Source: Bin87 sp965219925 (GTDB lineage: Bacteria > Chloroflexota > Dehalococcoidia > Lucifugimonadales > UBA3495). From it: DNA of 64,000 nucleotides. The translations under genes and the position numbers were made by a program. Where the stretch lies: positions 1,922,001-1,986,000 of the forward strand of contig OZ244795.1 in NCBI GenBank assembly GCA_965219925.1, read 5' to 3'. Under the pieces are notes generated by a model, which made no database searches, had not been told where the DNA came from, and was given only the letters and a program-made list of their open reading frames with translations. Below are positions 35,202 through 43,933 of the stretch, piece after piece (the stretch's first letter is position 1; each line of letters begins with the position of its first letter).

Positions 35202-35449
35202 TCACGAGGCCAAGTAGGGATGAACCAGCTCCTGCATCACCTCGGCATCGTTATAGCTCGTCCGCCGATTCTACCCGATGTCGCGGAACAGCAGGTAGCC
35301 ACCTTCCTGGAACCAGACCGGGCCTTCCGCCGGCCACTACGGTAGCCCATCGCCGTACCGTCTCCACCAAATCCGCTGGCCAGCCATTCCACTGCCTGGT
35401 CCAGGTCGATGATACGTTCGAGTTGAGGGGCTACTGGTTCAATCGGCAT
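35202..35449 (-). pseudogene. SMP-30/gluconolactonase relic
   Basis: Reading the minus strand from ATG 35449 gives LERIIDLDQAVEWLASGFGG, a gluconolactonase N-terminus. After a frame change near 35330 the text continues EGPVWFQEGGYLLFRDIG, the hallmark of SMP-30 enzymes, then hits TAG at 35271-35273 and TGA at 35202. The rest of the gene is missing. It is a frameshifted, truncated remnant of a lactonase. Confidence 0.65.
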
Positions 35450-35550
35450 CGGAAATGCCTCCCGGTTCCTACCATTCGGCCCGTTTCCAAAATTTGCGGT
35501 ATCGTGAAACCAACGGCCAGGACAACGCTACGCTGACCCGCGACATACTA

Positions 35551-37386
35551 CTACTGCGAACCCAGCGCCCGGTCCAGGTTGAAAGCGCAGCTGATTAGCG
35601 ATAGGTGGGTGAATGCCTGCGGGAAATTACCCAGCCCTTCGCCGCGCGGCCCGGTCTCTTCCGCATACAACCCCAGGTGATTAGCGTATCCCAGCATCTT
35701 CTCGAACATCAACCGCGCCTGGTCCAACCGCCGGGGGTCCCCCCAACCGGCCCGGGTCAAAGCTTCCACCAGCCAGAACGTGCACATATTGAAAGTGCCT
35801 TCCTGCCCGAGCAGGCCGTCCGGTGAGTGCTCGCTGTTGTACCGATACACCAGGCTGTCCGACACCAGGCCTCCATTCCCCGGACTGGTGTTGATGGCGT
35901 CAATGGTGCTGAGCATCCGTGGGTCAGTGGGAGACATGAAGAACACCAGGGGCATAATCAGGTTGGATGCGTCCAGGGCGTCACTGCCGTAGTGCTGCAC
36001 AAAGGCCTGACGCTCGTTGCTCCACCCCCTGGTCAGGATTTCTTCATAAATTTCGTCTCTAGTTTGCAGCCACTGAGCGCGTTCTGCCGGAAAGGAACGC
36101 AACTCTGCCAGCTTTATCGCCCGGTCCAGCATCACCCAGCACATCAGTTTGGAATACACAAACTGCTGGCGACCACCGCGGGTTTCCCAAATACCCTCAT
36201 CCGGCAGTCTCCAGTTCTCGCAAACCCAGTTGGTCATCCGGCGTAATTTGGTCCAGAAGTCGAATGAAATCGGCTCGCCATACCGGTTGAACAAATACAC
36301 CGAGTCCATCAACTCGCCGTAAATATCCATCTGCAGTTGGGCGTAAGCCTGGTTGCCTACCCGTACCGGTTTTGAACCCCGGTAGCCGTCCAGGTGGTCC
36401 AGAGTTATCTCATCCAGCTGGCGCCGTCCGTCAATACCATAAAGAATTTGCAAATTCTGCCAGTCGTCATCCTGGTCGATCTGGGTCTCCAGCCAATGCA
36501 TAAAACGGCTTGCTTCGTGGGTAAACCCGATGCGCAGCAGACCGTACAGTGTGAAGGCGGCATCGCGAATCCAGGTGTACCTGTAATCCCAATTACGCAC
36601 ACCGCCCAAGTCTTCCGGCAAGCTGCACGTCGGCGCGGCGATAATCGCTCCGGTGGGTTCATAGGTGAGCAGCTTTAGCACCAGCGCCGACCGCTCCACC
36701 ATCTCCCGCCACCGCCCTTTGTAGGTGCATTGCGACAGCCAGCTGCGCCAGTAACTCACCGTCTCTTCAAATAACCATTCACTCTCAGCCTCGTCTGGCG
36801 AGTGGTAGTCGGCAGGCTCTTCGGCCAGCACTCCTAAGGAGAAGGTCTCTGTTTCACCTTCGCTAAGCACGAAAGCAGCCACAACCCCGTTGCCCAGTAC
36901 GTCCAAAGGACGGCGGGCGGACAGTTGCAGCCCAAGACTTTTCGACCGGAACGCCGCGCCGTTCTCGTTCAACTCGATAGTGTGGGTATCCCGCGCATAG
37001 TTAAAGGCCGGGTAGCACTCCAAGATGAAAGGCATCACCCCGCGCACGCAACTGACCCGACGGATTAGCTCGGTGTGCCGGTGGGGGTGCTGCGCCGTAG
37101 AAACCGGCATAAAGTCAACGACTTCGGCTACACCGCTCGCCGACAGGAACCGGGTAATAAGCACGTTGCTCTCCGGCCAGTAAACCTGCTTGCGTACCGG
37201 GGGCGGACTCACCGGCGGCGCAATTCGTAAATATCCTCCTTTCTGGTCATCCAAAATGGCGCCGAATACGCTGGGTGAATCAAAGTTAGGAGCACAAAAC
37301 CAGTCCACCGACCCGTTGATTCCGACCAGAGCGCACGTCCGCATATTGCCGATGATTCCGTGGTCTTCTATTGGGAGATAGGCCAT
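35551..37386 (-). CDS. Glycoside hydrolase family 15 (glucoamylase/trehalase-like)
   Basis: The 611-residue protein has the GH15 layout: an N-terminal beta-sandwich (YLPIEDHGIIGNMRTCALVG, SVDWFCAPNFDSPSVFG) and an alpha/alpha barrel with RNWDYRYTWIRDAAFTLYG. The general acid lies in PDEGIWE and the general base region in GQEGTFNMCTFW. Bacterial members act on alpha-glucans, trehalose or oligosaccharides. There is no signal peptide, so it is probably cytoplasmic. No sugar-operon neighbours specify the substrate. Confidence 0.92.
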   Translation of the reverse strand: MAYLPIEDHGIIGNMRTCALVGINGSVDWFCAPNFDSPSVFGAILDDQKGGYLRIAPPVSPPPVRKQVYWPESNVLITRFLSASGVAEVVDFMPVSTAQHPHRHTELIRRVSCVRGVMPFILECYPAFNYARDTHTIELNENGAAFRSKSLGLQLSARRPLDVLGNGVVAAFVLSEGETETFSLGVLAEEPADYHSPDEAESEWLFEETVSYWRSWLSQCTYKGRWREMVERSALVLKLLTYEPTGAIIAAPTCSLPEDLGGVRNWDYRYTWIRDAAFTLYGLLRIGFTHEASRFMHWLETQIDQDDDWQNLQILYGIDGRRQLDEITLDHLDGYRGSKPVRVGNQAYAQLQMDIYGELMDSVYLFNRYGEPISFDFWTKLRRMTNWVCENWRLPDEGIWETRGGRQQFVYSKLMCWVMLDRAIKLAELRSFPAERAQWLQTRDEIYEEILTRGWSNERQAFVQHYGSDALDASNLIMPLVFFMSPTDPRMLSTIDAINTSPGNGGLVSDSLVYRYNSEHSPDGLLGQEGTFNMCTFWLVEALTRAGWGDPRRLDQARLMFEKMLGYANHLGLYAEETGPRGEGLGNFPQAFTHLSLISCAFNLDRALGSQ

Positions 37387-37517
37387 ACCATCACCTGCTT
37401 CAAGCTTGATTCACCGCGCCGGCAAAGGAATTAACCTCCGGCAGACTCCAATGTGGCTACGGCGAATACGACATGGAACGGACGACAGTATATAACCACA
37501 CGTTGCACAACGCTCAA

Positions 37518-37735
37518 TTAGACGTTCTCTGGGATTTCGTAGTTTTGCGAACCGACGTTGCCTTTTAGCTGTTCCAGTTCAATATAGCCTCCGGCAGCCA
37601 GTTCATCACGACTCGGCTCCCGTGCGTCCCCTTCACCCGGTTGCAGTATGGGCACAGCAACTGCAGATTCCGGACCTTGTGCTACCCGTCGTCGCTCAGC
37701 GCCAGGGTGTGGTCCACCCCGAACCTGAGATGATG
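37518..37735 (-). pseudogene. HNH-endonuclease relic
   Basis: The minus strand reads FGVDHTLALSDDG, stop (37682-37684), then NLQLLCPYCNRVKGTHGS, which is the second half of an HNH nuclease zinc site as found in mobile HNH and HNH-methyltransferase proteins. A frame change leads on to GGYIELEQLKGNVGS and a stop at 37518. The 5' part is cut off where the 37741-37900 repeat begins. It is therefore a broken gene. The 37387-38052 spacer contains this relic, that repeat and a groEL-proximal inverted repeat. Confidence 0.6.
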
Positions 37736-37740
37736 CGGAA

Positions 37741-37900
37741 GCGCAGGGCCTTTCGGTTTTACAAGAAATCCCCTCTCCCTCGATGGGAGAGGGTTAGGGT
37801 GAGGGTGAAGGTGTGAGATAGGGAACTACCCTGCGGCAGGCTATACCCCTCACCCCAGCCCTCTCCCACAAGGGGAGAGGGAGAACGAAAGGCCCTGTGC
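37741..37900. repeat. Palindromic CCCTCTCCC-type repeat with inverted ends
   Basis: The outer inverted repeat is GCGCAGGGCCTTTCG (37741-37755) and CGAAAGGCCCTGTGC (37886-37900), 14 of 15 matching. Inside are CCCTCTCCC and GGGAGAGGG blocks forming a second palindrome. This type of dispersed hairpin repeat is widespread in bacteria. It directly abuts the truncated HNH relic, so it may be an insertion that broke the gene. Confidence 0.65.
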
Positions 37901-37976
37901 GCAAGCGCGATTCCGGTTGACAATCGGGCCGGTTTGGGCAGACAATGCAAGATGGTAAAACCCCGCAACATTATTG

Positions 37977-38001
37977 ATCTACGTTAGATATATCCGTAGA
38001 T
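37977..38001. promoter_or_regulatory. Inverted repeat upstream of groEL, possible operator
   Basis: ATCTACG (37977-37983) and CGTAGAT (37995-38001) form a perfect 7-bp inverted repeat with an 11-bp spacer, 51 bp before the groEL start. It is not the CIRCE sequence (TTAGCACTC-N9-GAGTGCTAA). It may bind a regulator or form a hairpin. Confidence 0.3.
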
Positions 38002-38052
38002 TGGCTGCCTGATTTACGAGTAACAAAATCCCTTCGCCGGAGGATTCCAGCA

Positions 38053-39678
38053 ATGCCTGATAAGCAATTGATATTTGATGACACCGCCCGACGCAGCCTG
38101 ATGAAAGGCGTGGACCAGTTGGGCCGCGTGGTCGCCCTTACCCTCGGCCCCAGCGGACGCAACGTGATCCTGGGGCGCGTTTGGACTTTGCCTGTGATTT
38201 GCAGCGATGGCGTTACCATCGCCAAGGAGATGGAGCTGCCCGACCCGTACGAGAACATGGGAGCCCAGGTGGTCAAAGAGGCGGCGTCCAAGACCAACGA
38301 CGTGGTTGGCGATGGCACCACCACATCGGTAGTGCTGGCGCGTTCGATGATCCGCAACGGCTTCCAATATGTTGCCGCCGGCGCGAACCCGCTGGCGTTG
38401 AAGTCCGGCATCGACAAGGCCGTGGCATGCGTCAAGTCTGAAATTGGCGCCCAGGCGGTTGCGGTGGAGAGCCGGGAACAGGTGGCGCGGGTTGCCGCCC
38501 TTTCGGCGCACGAGGAAGCCATCTCCCAGCTGATTGCCGACGCTATGGACAAGGTGGGGCGCGAAGGGATCATCACGGTCGAAGAAAGCCGCAGCATGTC
38601 GGACGAGCTAGATGTCGTGGAAGGAATGCGGCTTGACCGCGGCTACCTGTCGCCACATTTCGTTACCGACACCGACCGAATGGAAGTTGCGCTGGACGAA
38701 CCGCTGTACCTGCTTACCGACCAGAAACTCTCTTCCGCTGCCGACGTAATTCCCACGCTTGAGGCTGTGGCCCAGGCCGGACGGCGACCGTTGGTGATCA
38801 TAGCCGAGGACGTGGAAGGGGAAGCGCTGGCGACGCTGGTGGTGAACAAGTTGCGGGGAACCGTCAGCAGCCTGGCCGTCAAGGCTCCCGGATTCGGAGA
38901 ACGGCGCAAGGCTCTGCTGGAAGACCTGGCGATAATGACCGGCGGCACGGTCATCACCAGTGACACCGGGATGCGGCTGGACGCAATAACGCTGGAGAAT
39001 CTGGGTTCGTCGCGGCGGTTGCTGGCTACGAAGGATGAAACAACGCTGGTTGAAGGCAGGGGTCACGAGGACGATATCACGGGGCGGGTGGCCGAGTTGC
39101 GAGTCCAGATCGAAGATTCGACATCCGACTACGACCGGGAGAAGCTCCAGGAACGGCTGGCCAACCTGGCTGGCGGCGTGGCCGTCATCAAGGTGGGCGC
39201 GGCGACGGAAACGGAGTTGAACGAGCGGAAGAGCCGCACCGAAGACGCGCTGGCCGCTACCCGCGCGGCAGTGGAGGAAGGTGTGATTCCGGGCGGCGGC
39301 GTTTCGTTGGTGCGGGCCCAGGCGGCGCTGGATTCCCTGGTGGGAGGAATGTCCGGTGACGAAGTCATGGGCGTGCGATTGGTGAAAGAGGCGTTGGAAG
39401 CGCCGCTCAGCACTATCGCGGAAAACGCCGGCTATAAGGGCGAAGTGGTCGTGGAGCACGTCCGCAACGGCGAGGGCGATTACGGTTTCGACGCCGAGAA
39501 GGGTGAGTACACCAACGTGGTGGCCCGCGGGATTATCGATCCGGCCAAGGTGGCGCGGTCGGCTTTGGAGAACGCCGGTTCAGTGGCAGGAATGCTCCTG
39601 ACGACCCAGGCGGTGATCACGGAGATCCCGCGCTACGAACCGCTGCCGGCCGATATCCAGGACTTCATGCACGATTAG
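38053..39678 (+). CDS. groEL: GroEL-type chaperonin, no groES partner
   Basis: This type I chaperonin subunit of 541 residues folds client proteins in an ATP-driven ring. It has the ATP-site segments LTLGPSGRNVIL and GDGTTTSVVLA, the KAPGFGERRKALLEDLAI block and GGGVSLVRAQAAL. The usual SDGVTIAKE region is present after WTLPVIC. The C-terminus is PLPADIQDFMHD, without a GGM-rich tail. GGAGG precedes the ATG. No groES lies beside it, so it may be an extra groEL copy. It probably shares regulation with no other gene. Confidence 0.93.
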   Translation: MPDKQLIFDDTARRSLMKGVDQLGRVVALTLGPSGRNVILGRVWTLPVICSDGVTIAKEMELPDPYENMGAQVVKEAASKTNDVVGDGTTTSVVLARSMIRNGFQYVAAGANPLALKSGIDKAVACVKSEIGAQAVAVESREQVARVAALSAHEEAISQLIADAMDKVGREGIITVEESRSMSDELDVVEGMRLDRGYLSPHFVTDTDRMEVALDEPLYLLTDQKLSSAADVIPTLEAVAQAGRRPLVIIAEDVEGEALATLVVNKLRGTVSSLAVKAPGFGERRKALLEDLAIMTGGTVITSDTGMRLDAITLENLGSSRRLLATKDETTLVEGRGHEDDITGRVAELRVQIEDSTSDYDREKLQERLANLAGGVAVIKVGAATETELNERKSRTEDALAATRAAVEEGVIPGGGVSLVRAQAALDSLVGGMSGDEVMGVRLVKEALEAPLSTIAENAGYKGEVVVEHVRNGEGDYGFDAEKGEYTNVVARGIIDPAKVARSALENAGSVAGMLLTTQAVITEIPRYEPLPADIQDFMHD

Positions 39679-39700
39679 ATTCCCTTGCGCAGAATCACGG

Positions 39701-39735
39701 GCCCGTCGTGTCCTCGGTTGCAGGATGCGACGGGC
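39701..39735. terminator. Hairpin between groEL and the dUTPase-fold gene
   Basis: GCCCGTCG (39701-39708) pairs with CGACGGGC (39728-39735), extended inward by TCCT/AGGA. There is only a weak T-rich stretch after it. It lies 22 bp after the groEL stop and 22 bp before the next ATG. It may terminate or attenuate groEL transcription. Confidence 0.4.
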
Positions 39736-39756
39736 TAATTGTTGCCGGTGAACACG

Positions 39757-40302
39757 ATGAGGGACCAAGACGCAAACGTCGCCGGCGCCCTGAACCGGGA
39801 CGCGATTGCCGCCCTGATTGTGGGGAATCCTCCGCTGGTGGAGAATTTCGTAGATCTGGAGGCGCAGCTTCAGCCCAACGGATTTGACATAACCCTGCAA
39901 TCCATCGCCGGTTTCAGTAGTGGCGTCGAAGGGGGCAGCATCGGTATTTCGGACGCTGACCGGCGCTTGGCCGGTTCCCGCGAACACGGATTTGACGGCG
40001 ACGGATGGGGTGACCTGGCGGCGGGAGCATACCTGATCACGTTCAACGAGGTGGTCAACCTGCCGCTGGGATTGATGGCTCTGGGACGTCCTCGGTCCAG
40101 CCTGTTGCGGTCGGGGGTTTCGTTGCACACCGCCGTTTGGGACGCGGGGTATAGCGGCCGGTCGCAGGCGTTGCTGGTGGTCCATAACGAATCGGGATTC
40201 CGGTTGCAGCGCAATGCCCGCGTGGCTCAGTTGGTATTCTTCACTTTGACAGAGCGAGATGCACAAGGATATTCGGGACGTTACCAGTTTGAAAACGTGT
40301 AA
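39757..40302 (+). CDS. dUTPase/dCTP deaminase-superfamily protein
   Basis: The 181-residue protein has the trimeric dUTPase/Dcd fold. Its signatures are NGFDITLQS, ALGRPRSSLLRSG (RSSL substrate-phosphate motif), and AVWDAGYSGRSQALL with the Asp of dUTPase motif 3. It therefore removes or deaminates dUTP/dCTP to keep uracil out of DNA or to make dUMP. The catalytic Glu of dCTP deaminase is not obvious, so dUTP diphosphatase is preferred. The ATG 39757 gives a clean N-terminus; a TTG six codons earlier is possible. It is followed 20 bp later by queG. Confidence 0.8.
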   Translation: MRDQDANVAGALNRDAIAALIVGNPPLVENFVDLEAQLQPNGFDITLQSIAGFSSGVEGGSIGISDADRRLAGSREHGFDGDGWGDLAAGAYLITFNEVVNLPLGLMALGRPRSSLLRSGVSLHTAVWDAGYSGRSQALLVVHNESGFRLQRNARVAQLVFFTLTERDAQGYSGRYQFENV

Positions 40303-40322
40303 CGGCGGGTTCCGGTCAGCGA

Positions 40323-41474
40323 GTGGGGGATAACATCGTGGACGGCCAGCAAGTGAAGCAAATGATTGACCGGCTGGCTCGAGAAGTTGGCTTCGATCTG
40401 GTTGCCGTATCCGATGCTTCCGAATTCACGGACGACCGCCAAAAAGCGCTGGAGCGCATAGACGCCGGATTGATGGACGGGCTGGCATGGTACACCAGCG
40501 GCCGTGTTAATCGTGGCGCCGATCCGGAAGCGTTGTTGCCGGGCGCTCGTTCGATTATCTCACTGGGGTGGAATTACTACGCACCGGACGCATCCGGCGA
40601 TGCAGGGGGACAGGGGCGTGTGGCTCGGTACGCCCGCGGCCGGGACTACCACCGCGTGATGAAGCGACGAATGCGGCAACTGGTTCGGGGGATCGCCGAG
40701 GAACTCGACAAGGATTTTGCGGCACGCTGGTACGTGGACGACGGGCCGATGCTGGATCGTGCAGCGGCGTCTCGGGCGGGTTTGGGCTGGTTTGGAAAGA
40801 ACGGCAACATCCTGACTCCTACGCTCGGGTCGTGGGTGCTGTTGGGTCAGATCATTACCGATCTGAATCTGCCAGCGGATGCCGTGTTGATGAAAACCTG
40901 CGGGGCATGTACGCGCTGCATTCCGGCCTGCCCCACCGATGCTATCGTTGCGCCGTACGTGGTGGACAACCGGCGGTGCATCAGCTATTTGACCATCGAA
41001 CACAAAGGCGCGATTCCTCGGGAGTTCCGGGCTGCTATGGGGACCTGGGTTTTCGGGTGCGATATTTGCCAGGATGTTTGTCCGGTCAATCGCAAAGCCC
41101 GGCAGACCGAAGATCCCAACTTCGGGCGTCGGGACCTCTCCGGACTGGAGCTGGTGGAATTACTGGAGATGGCCGAATCAGAGTTTCGGGAACGGTTTGC
41201 CGGCACTCCAATCATGCGGGCGAAACGGATCGGGATGCAACGAAACGCCTGTATTGCGTTGGGTAATGCGGGAGACTCTGAGGCGATTCCAGCGCTGGCT
41301 ACGGCCTTGCGAGAGGCTGTTCCGCTGGTGCGCCGTCATGCCGCGTGGTCTCTGGGACGCATTGGCGGCGAGCTGGCGGTATCGGCGCTGAAGGGTTCCC
41401 TTCAAACCGAAACGGACGCAGACGTTACCGCCGAAATCCTCACCGCACTGACCGACATGAAATCACACTCGTAA
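40323..41474 (+). CDS. queG: Epoxyqueuosine reductase
   Basis: This iron-sulfur cobamide enzyme makes queuosine from epoxyqueuosine in tRNA. The N-terminal domain includes VDDGPMLDRAAASRAGLGWF and a KNGN motif. Two 4Fe-4S motifs follow: CGACTRCIPACP and CDICQDVCPVN. A C-terminal HEAT-like repeat (RNACIALGNAGDSEAIPAL, then RRHAAWSLGRIGG) binds tRNA. It has 383 residues, full length. The start is GTG; a second GTG lies five codons on. No other queuosine gene is in the window. Confidence 0.94.
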   Translation: MGDNIVDGQQVKQMIDRLAREVGFDLVAVSDASEFTDDRQKALERIDAGLMDGLAWYTSGRVNRGADPEALLPGARSIISLGWNYYAPDASGDAGGQGRVARYARGRDYHRVMKRRMRQLVRGIAEELDKDFAARWYVDDGPMLDRAAASRAGLGWFGKNGNILTPTLGSWVLLGQIITDLNLPADAVLMKTCGACTRCIPACPTDAIVAPYVVDNRRCISYLTIEHKGAIPREFRAAMGTWVFGCDICQDVCPVNRKARQTEDPNFGRRDLSGLELVELLEMAESEFRERFAGTPIMRAKRIGMQRNACIALGNAGDSEAIPALATALREAVPLVRRHAAWSLGRIGGELAVSALKGSLQTETDADVTAEILTALTDMKSHS

Positions 41475-41514
41475 CCGGCGCTTCTGAGCCGGGGCGTCGA
41501 GGGTCGAGAGCCGG

Positions 41515-42276
41515 CTATTGGTTATCGTTGTTGGCTGGGGGTGGCGTGCGACGGCCGCGGTTCCGGCTTCCGGTACGCGCGGTCTGGGCGCGACGCGGGC
41601 GGGGGCTGCGAGTTCGCGGCGCGGGCGATGCATCCGGCGGGGCATCGGGTTCCGGCGACGGCGGGCTCTCCGGGGGCGGTCTGTTTCCGGGTTGAGGTTG
41701 GGAAATGGTGCGCTCTCGGGGCGATTGCTGGGCCGGTCGGTTGGAATTGCGGCGTCGCCGGTCGCGCTGGCTGTTAGCGCGTTCGGCTTCAGCGGCCAGC
41801 TCGACATCGATCCAGGCGAGGGCTTTTTCCCTTCCGTCGCGGATTTTCCGCATCTCGCACTCAAGAAGGAAAAAGTCGCTCTTGGACAGAAGGTGAAGAT
41901 TGCCCTGGAAGGCCAGATGCCAGTCTTCGGGCGGCCACTGGCGGATATACTCCAGTCGGTAGGCCAGCATCCCGGCTTTAATGTACTGAGAGTTGTCCAG
42001 AACCACGTCGGGTTTGATGCCGATTTGGTAGAGCCACGGGGTTTTGCCTTCTGTGATCCACGGGCTGGAATCAGTTTCCTCGTATCCTCTGGTGACGGTG
42101 GCGGTGGCGGTGAAAACCCTGATGCCGGTTACGTAATAGATGACACGATCGTCGGGTTCGACGCGCTGGACTTTGCGTCGATATTCGCCTTTCAATCCCT
42201 GGCTGGTAAACCCCAACTCACGCGTGATATCGAAATTCGGCTCGTTGCAGTTGATCATCCAAAAGTTATGGGGCAT
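41515..42276 (-). CDS. EVE-domain protein with disordered Pro/Arg tail
   Basis: The 253-residue protein begins NFWMINCNEPNFDI, with VIYYVTGIRVFTATATV and a Trp-rich segment, giving an EVE (PUA-like) domain over residues 1-150. EVE domains bind modified bases such as 5-methylcytosine or its derivatives. From about residue 170 the chain is a low-complexity tail of Pro, Arg, Ser and Asn, probably disordered and able to contact nucleic acid. It has no nuclease domain in the same chain. EVE proteins are often found in anti-phage restriction systems. It faces queG. Confidence 0.75.
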   Translation of the reverse strand: MPHNFWMINCNEPNFDITRELGFTSQGLKGEYRRKVQRVEPDDRVIYYVTGIRVFTATATVTRGYEETDSSPWITEGKTPWLYQIGIKPDVVLDNSQYIKAGMLAYRLEYIRQWPPEDWHLAFQGNLHLLSKSDFFLLECEMRKIRDGREKALAWIDVELAAEAERANSQRDRRRRNSNRPAQQSPRERTISQPQPGNRPPPESPPSPEPDAPPDASPAPRTRSPRPRRAQTARTGSRNRGRRTPPPANNDNQ

Positions 42277-42387
42277 GGGGGAACCTTACTGATTCGCGGT
42301 GGCGACTTGATTGCACACCGAATTTTAGCATAGGCAACCGTGATTTAATATAGGCGCTGGTGATTGGGTGGCCGGCGCCAATTGTCG

Positions 42388-42562
42388 AGAAAATTGCGAA
42401 ACTTGTCATTGCGACCCCGTACTCGATGCGGGGGTTGGCAATCTCATCGCTGAAACCGCCGCCGTTGCTGCAACGGGATTGCCACGTGGTTCGACAGGCT
42501 CACCATGAGCGGCTACGCCCTCGCCATGACAGAAGGCAGGGACTGGAGTTTCGCAATTTTCT
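42388..42562. mobile_element. MITE-like element with AGAAAATTGCGAAACT ends
   Basis: The ends are a perfect 16-bp inverted repeat: AGAAAATTGCGAAACT at the left and its complement at the right. A perfect 10-bp duplication CCAATTGTCG flanks it at 42378-42387 and 42563-42572. The 175-bp interior is the same GTCATTGCGA core found in the CTCAYGCGTACCC elements. It thus shares a core with them but not its ends. It lies in the 42277-42733 spacer, which has no gene. Confidence 0.88.
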
Positions 42563-42733
42563 CCAATTGTCGGCTGGCGACGAATGTTGTACCATCGATG
42601 CGCCAGTTGCCAGAATGGATACAGCAAGCGGCGCTATATCGGGTCTCCTGATTCCGCCTGGATCGCCTCGCGAATGCCGCAGTCTCGGGGACCAACCGCA
42701 ACCAGGCACAACTTCAATAACCGGAGCACACTT

Positions 42734-43909
42734 ATGGCCAGTACGTCGCAACGTGAACGGGAAATCGCCATCGTCGGCGTTGCTGAATCCGACTTGATGG
42801 GGAATGTACCGGACAAATCCTCGTTACAGCATCATGCCGAAGCGGCCCATAACGCATTGGCGGATGCCGGATTGCAACTGTCCGACGTCAATGGCCTGAT
42901 GACGGCGGGGTTCAGCACGCTGGCCACCGCGGAATACATCGGTCTGCAACCTTCGTTTACCGACAACACGTCGGTGGGTGGATCGTCCTTTGTGATCCAC
43001 GTGGCACACGCGGCGGCGGCGATTCGCGCCGGCTATTGCGATACGGTTCTGATAACGCACGGACAGGCCGGTCGATCGACGCGGGTTCCGGTTCCGCCCG
43101 ACCGCAACCTGCCGGTGGCGCAGTATGAAATTCCCTACGGCATGATCGGGCAGCCAATCAACTACGCCATGGGCGCTACCCGATATATGCACGAGTACGG
43201 AGAGGATCGCACGCGGCAGGCATTGGCTGAGATCGCCGTGTCAACGCGGAAGTGGGCGAATCTGAATCCGGTGGCATACATGCACGATTCGCCCATGTCG
43301 TTCGACGACTACCACAATTCACGATGGGTGGCATGGCCGTTCCACCTGTTCGATTGCTGCCTGGTTACAGATTCCGGGGCGGCGATAATCGTTACCACCG
43401 CCGAGAAGGCGCAGAACTGCAAAAAAGAGCCGGTGTGGGTGTTGGGAGCCGCCGAAGGTCACGACCACAACCTGATCAGCTTTATGCCCAATCATACGTC
43501 AACGTGGGCCAGGGAAACCGGACCGCTGTCGCTGCAACGCGCCGGGTTGACCCACGACGACATTGATCTGACGATGATCTATGATTCGTTTACCTATACT
43601 ACCCTGGTGACCATCGAAGGGCTTGGGTTCTGCGGGCCGGGCGAGGGCCCGGATTTCGTTGCCAACCAGCGGACTGCGCCTGGCGGCGACTTTGCGCTGA
43701 ACACGAATGGCGGCGGCCTGTCTTACAGCCATCCCGGTATGTACGGCAGCTTTCTGCTGGTGGAGGCGGTGCGGCAATTGCGCGGCGAATGTGGCGAACG
43801 ACAGGTGTATCGCAAGGGATCCGGCGATCAGGCCGCGGCCGCCAGCATCGTGAACGGCACCGGCGGTTCGCTATCGTCCACCGGCACGGTTGTGCTGGCT
43901 ACCGGTTAG
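42734..43909 (+). CDS. Thiolase-like protein without the catalytic Cys
   Basis: The 391-residue protein has the SCP2-type thiolase / acetyl-CoA acetyltransferase fold: IAIVGVAESDLMG, then VGGSSFVIHVAHAAAAIRAG and LNTNGGGLSYSHPGMYG. The nucleophile position of thiolases, usually GxCxSG, is GGSS here, and the C-terminal CxG loop is VNGTGG. So the enzyme probably is not a standard thiolase. Similar Cys-less homologues occur in related bacteria and may act with an OB-fold partner. The start ATG 42734 has GGAG upstream and gives the natural N-terminus. It is followed by ychF, 24 bp later. Confidence 0.85.
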   Translation: MASTSQREREIAIVGVAESDLMGNVPDKSSLQHHAEAAHNALADAGLQLSDVNGLMTAGFSTLATAEYIGLQPSFTDNTSVGGSSFVIHVAHAAAAIRAGYCDTVLITHGQAGRSTRVPVPPDRNLPVAQYEIPYGMIGQPINYAMGATRYMHEYGEDRTRQALAEIAVSTRKWANLNPVAYMHDSPMSFDDYHNSRWVAWPFHLFDCCLVTDSGAAIIVTTAEKAQNCKKEPVWVLGAAEGHDHNLISFMPNHTSTWARETGPLSLQRAGLTHDDIDLTMIYDSFTYTTLVTIEGLGFCGPGEGPDFVANQRTAPGGDFALNTNGGGLSYSHPGMYGSFLLVEAVRQLRGECGERQVYRKGSGDQAAAASIVNGTGGSLSSTGTVVLATG

Positions 43910-43933
43910 TCATCGGAATAGGGCTGACCCGGT

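Noticed and set aside
37760..37886. Possible CRISPR-like array in the CCCTCTCCC region
   Set aside because: The blocks are palindromic arms of one hairpin repeat without regular spacers or cas genes.
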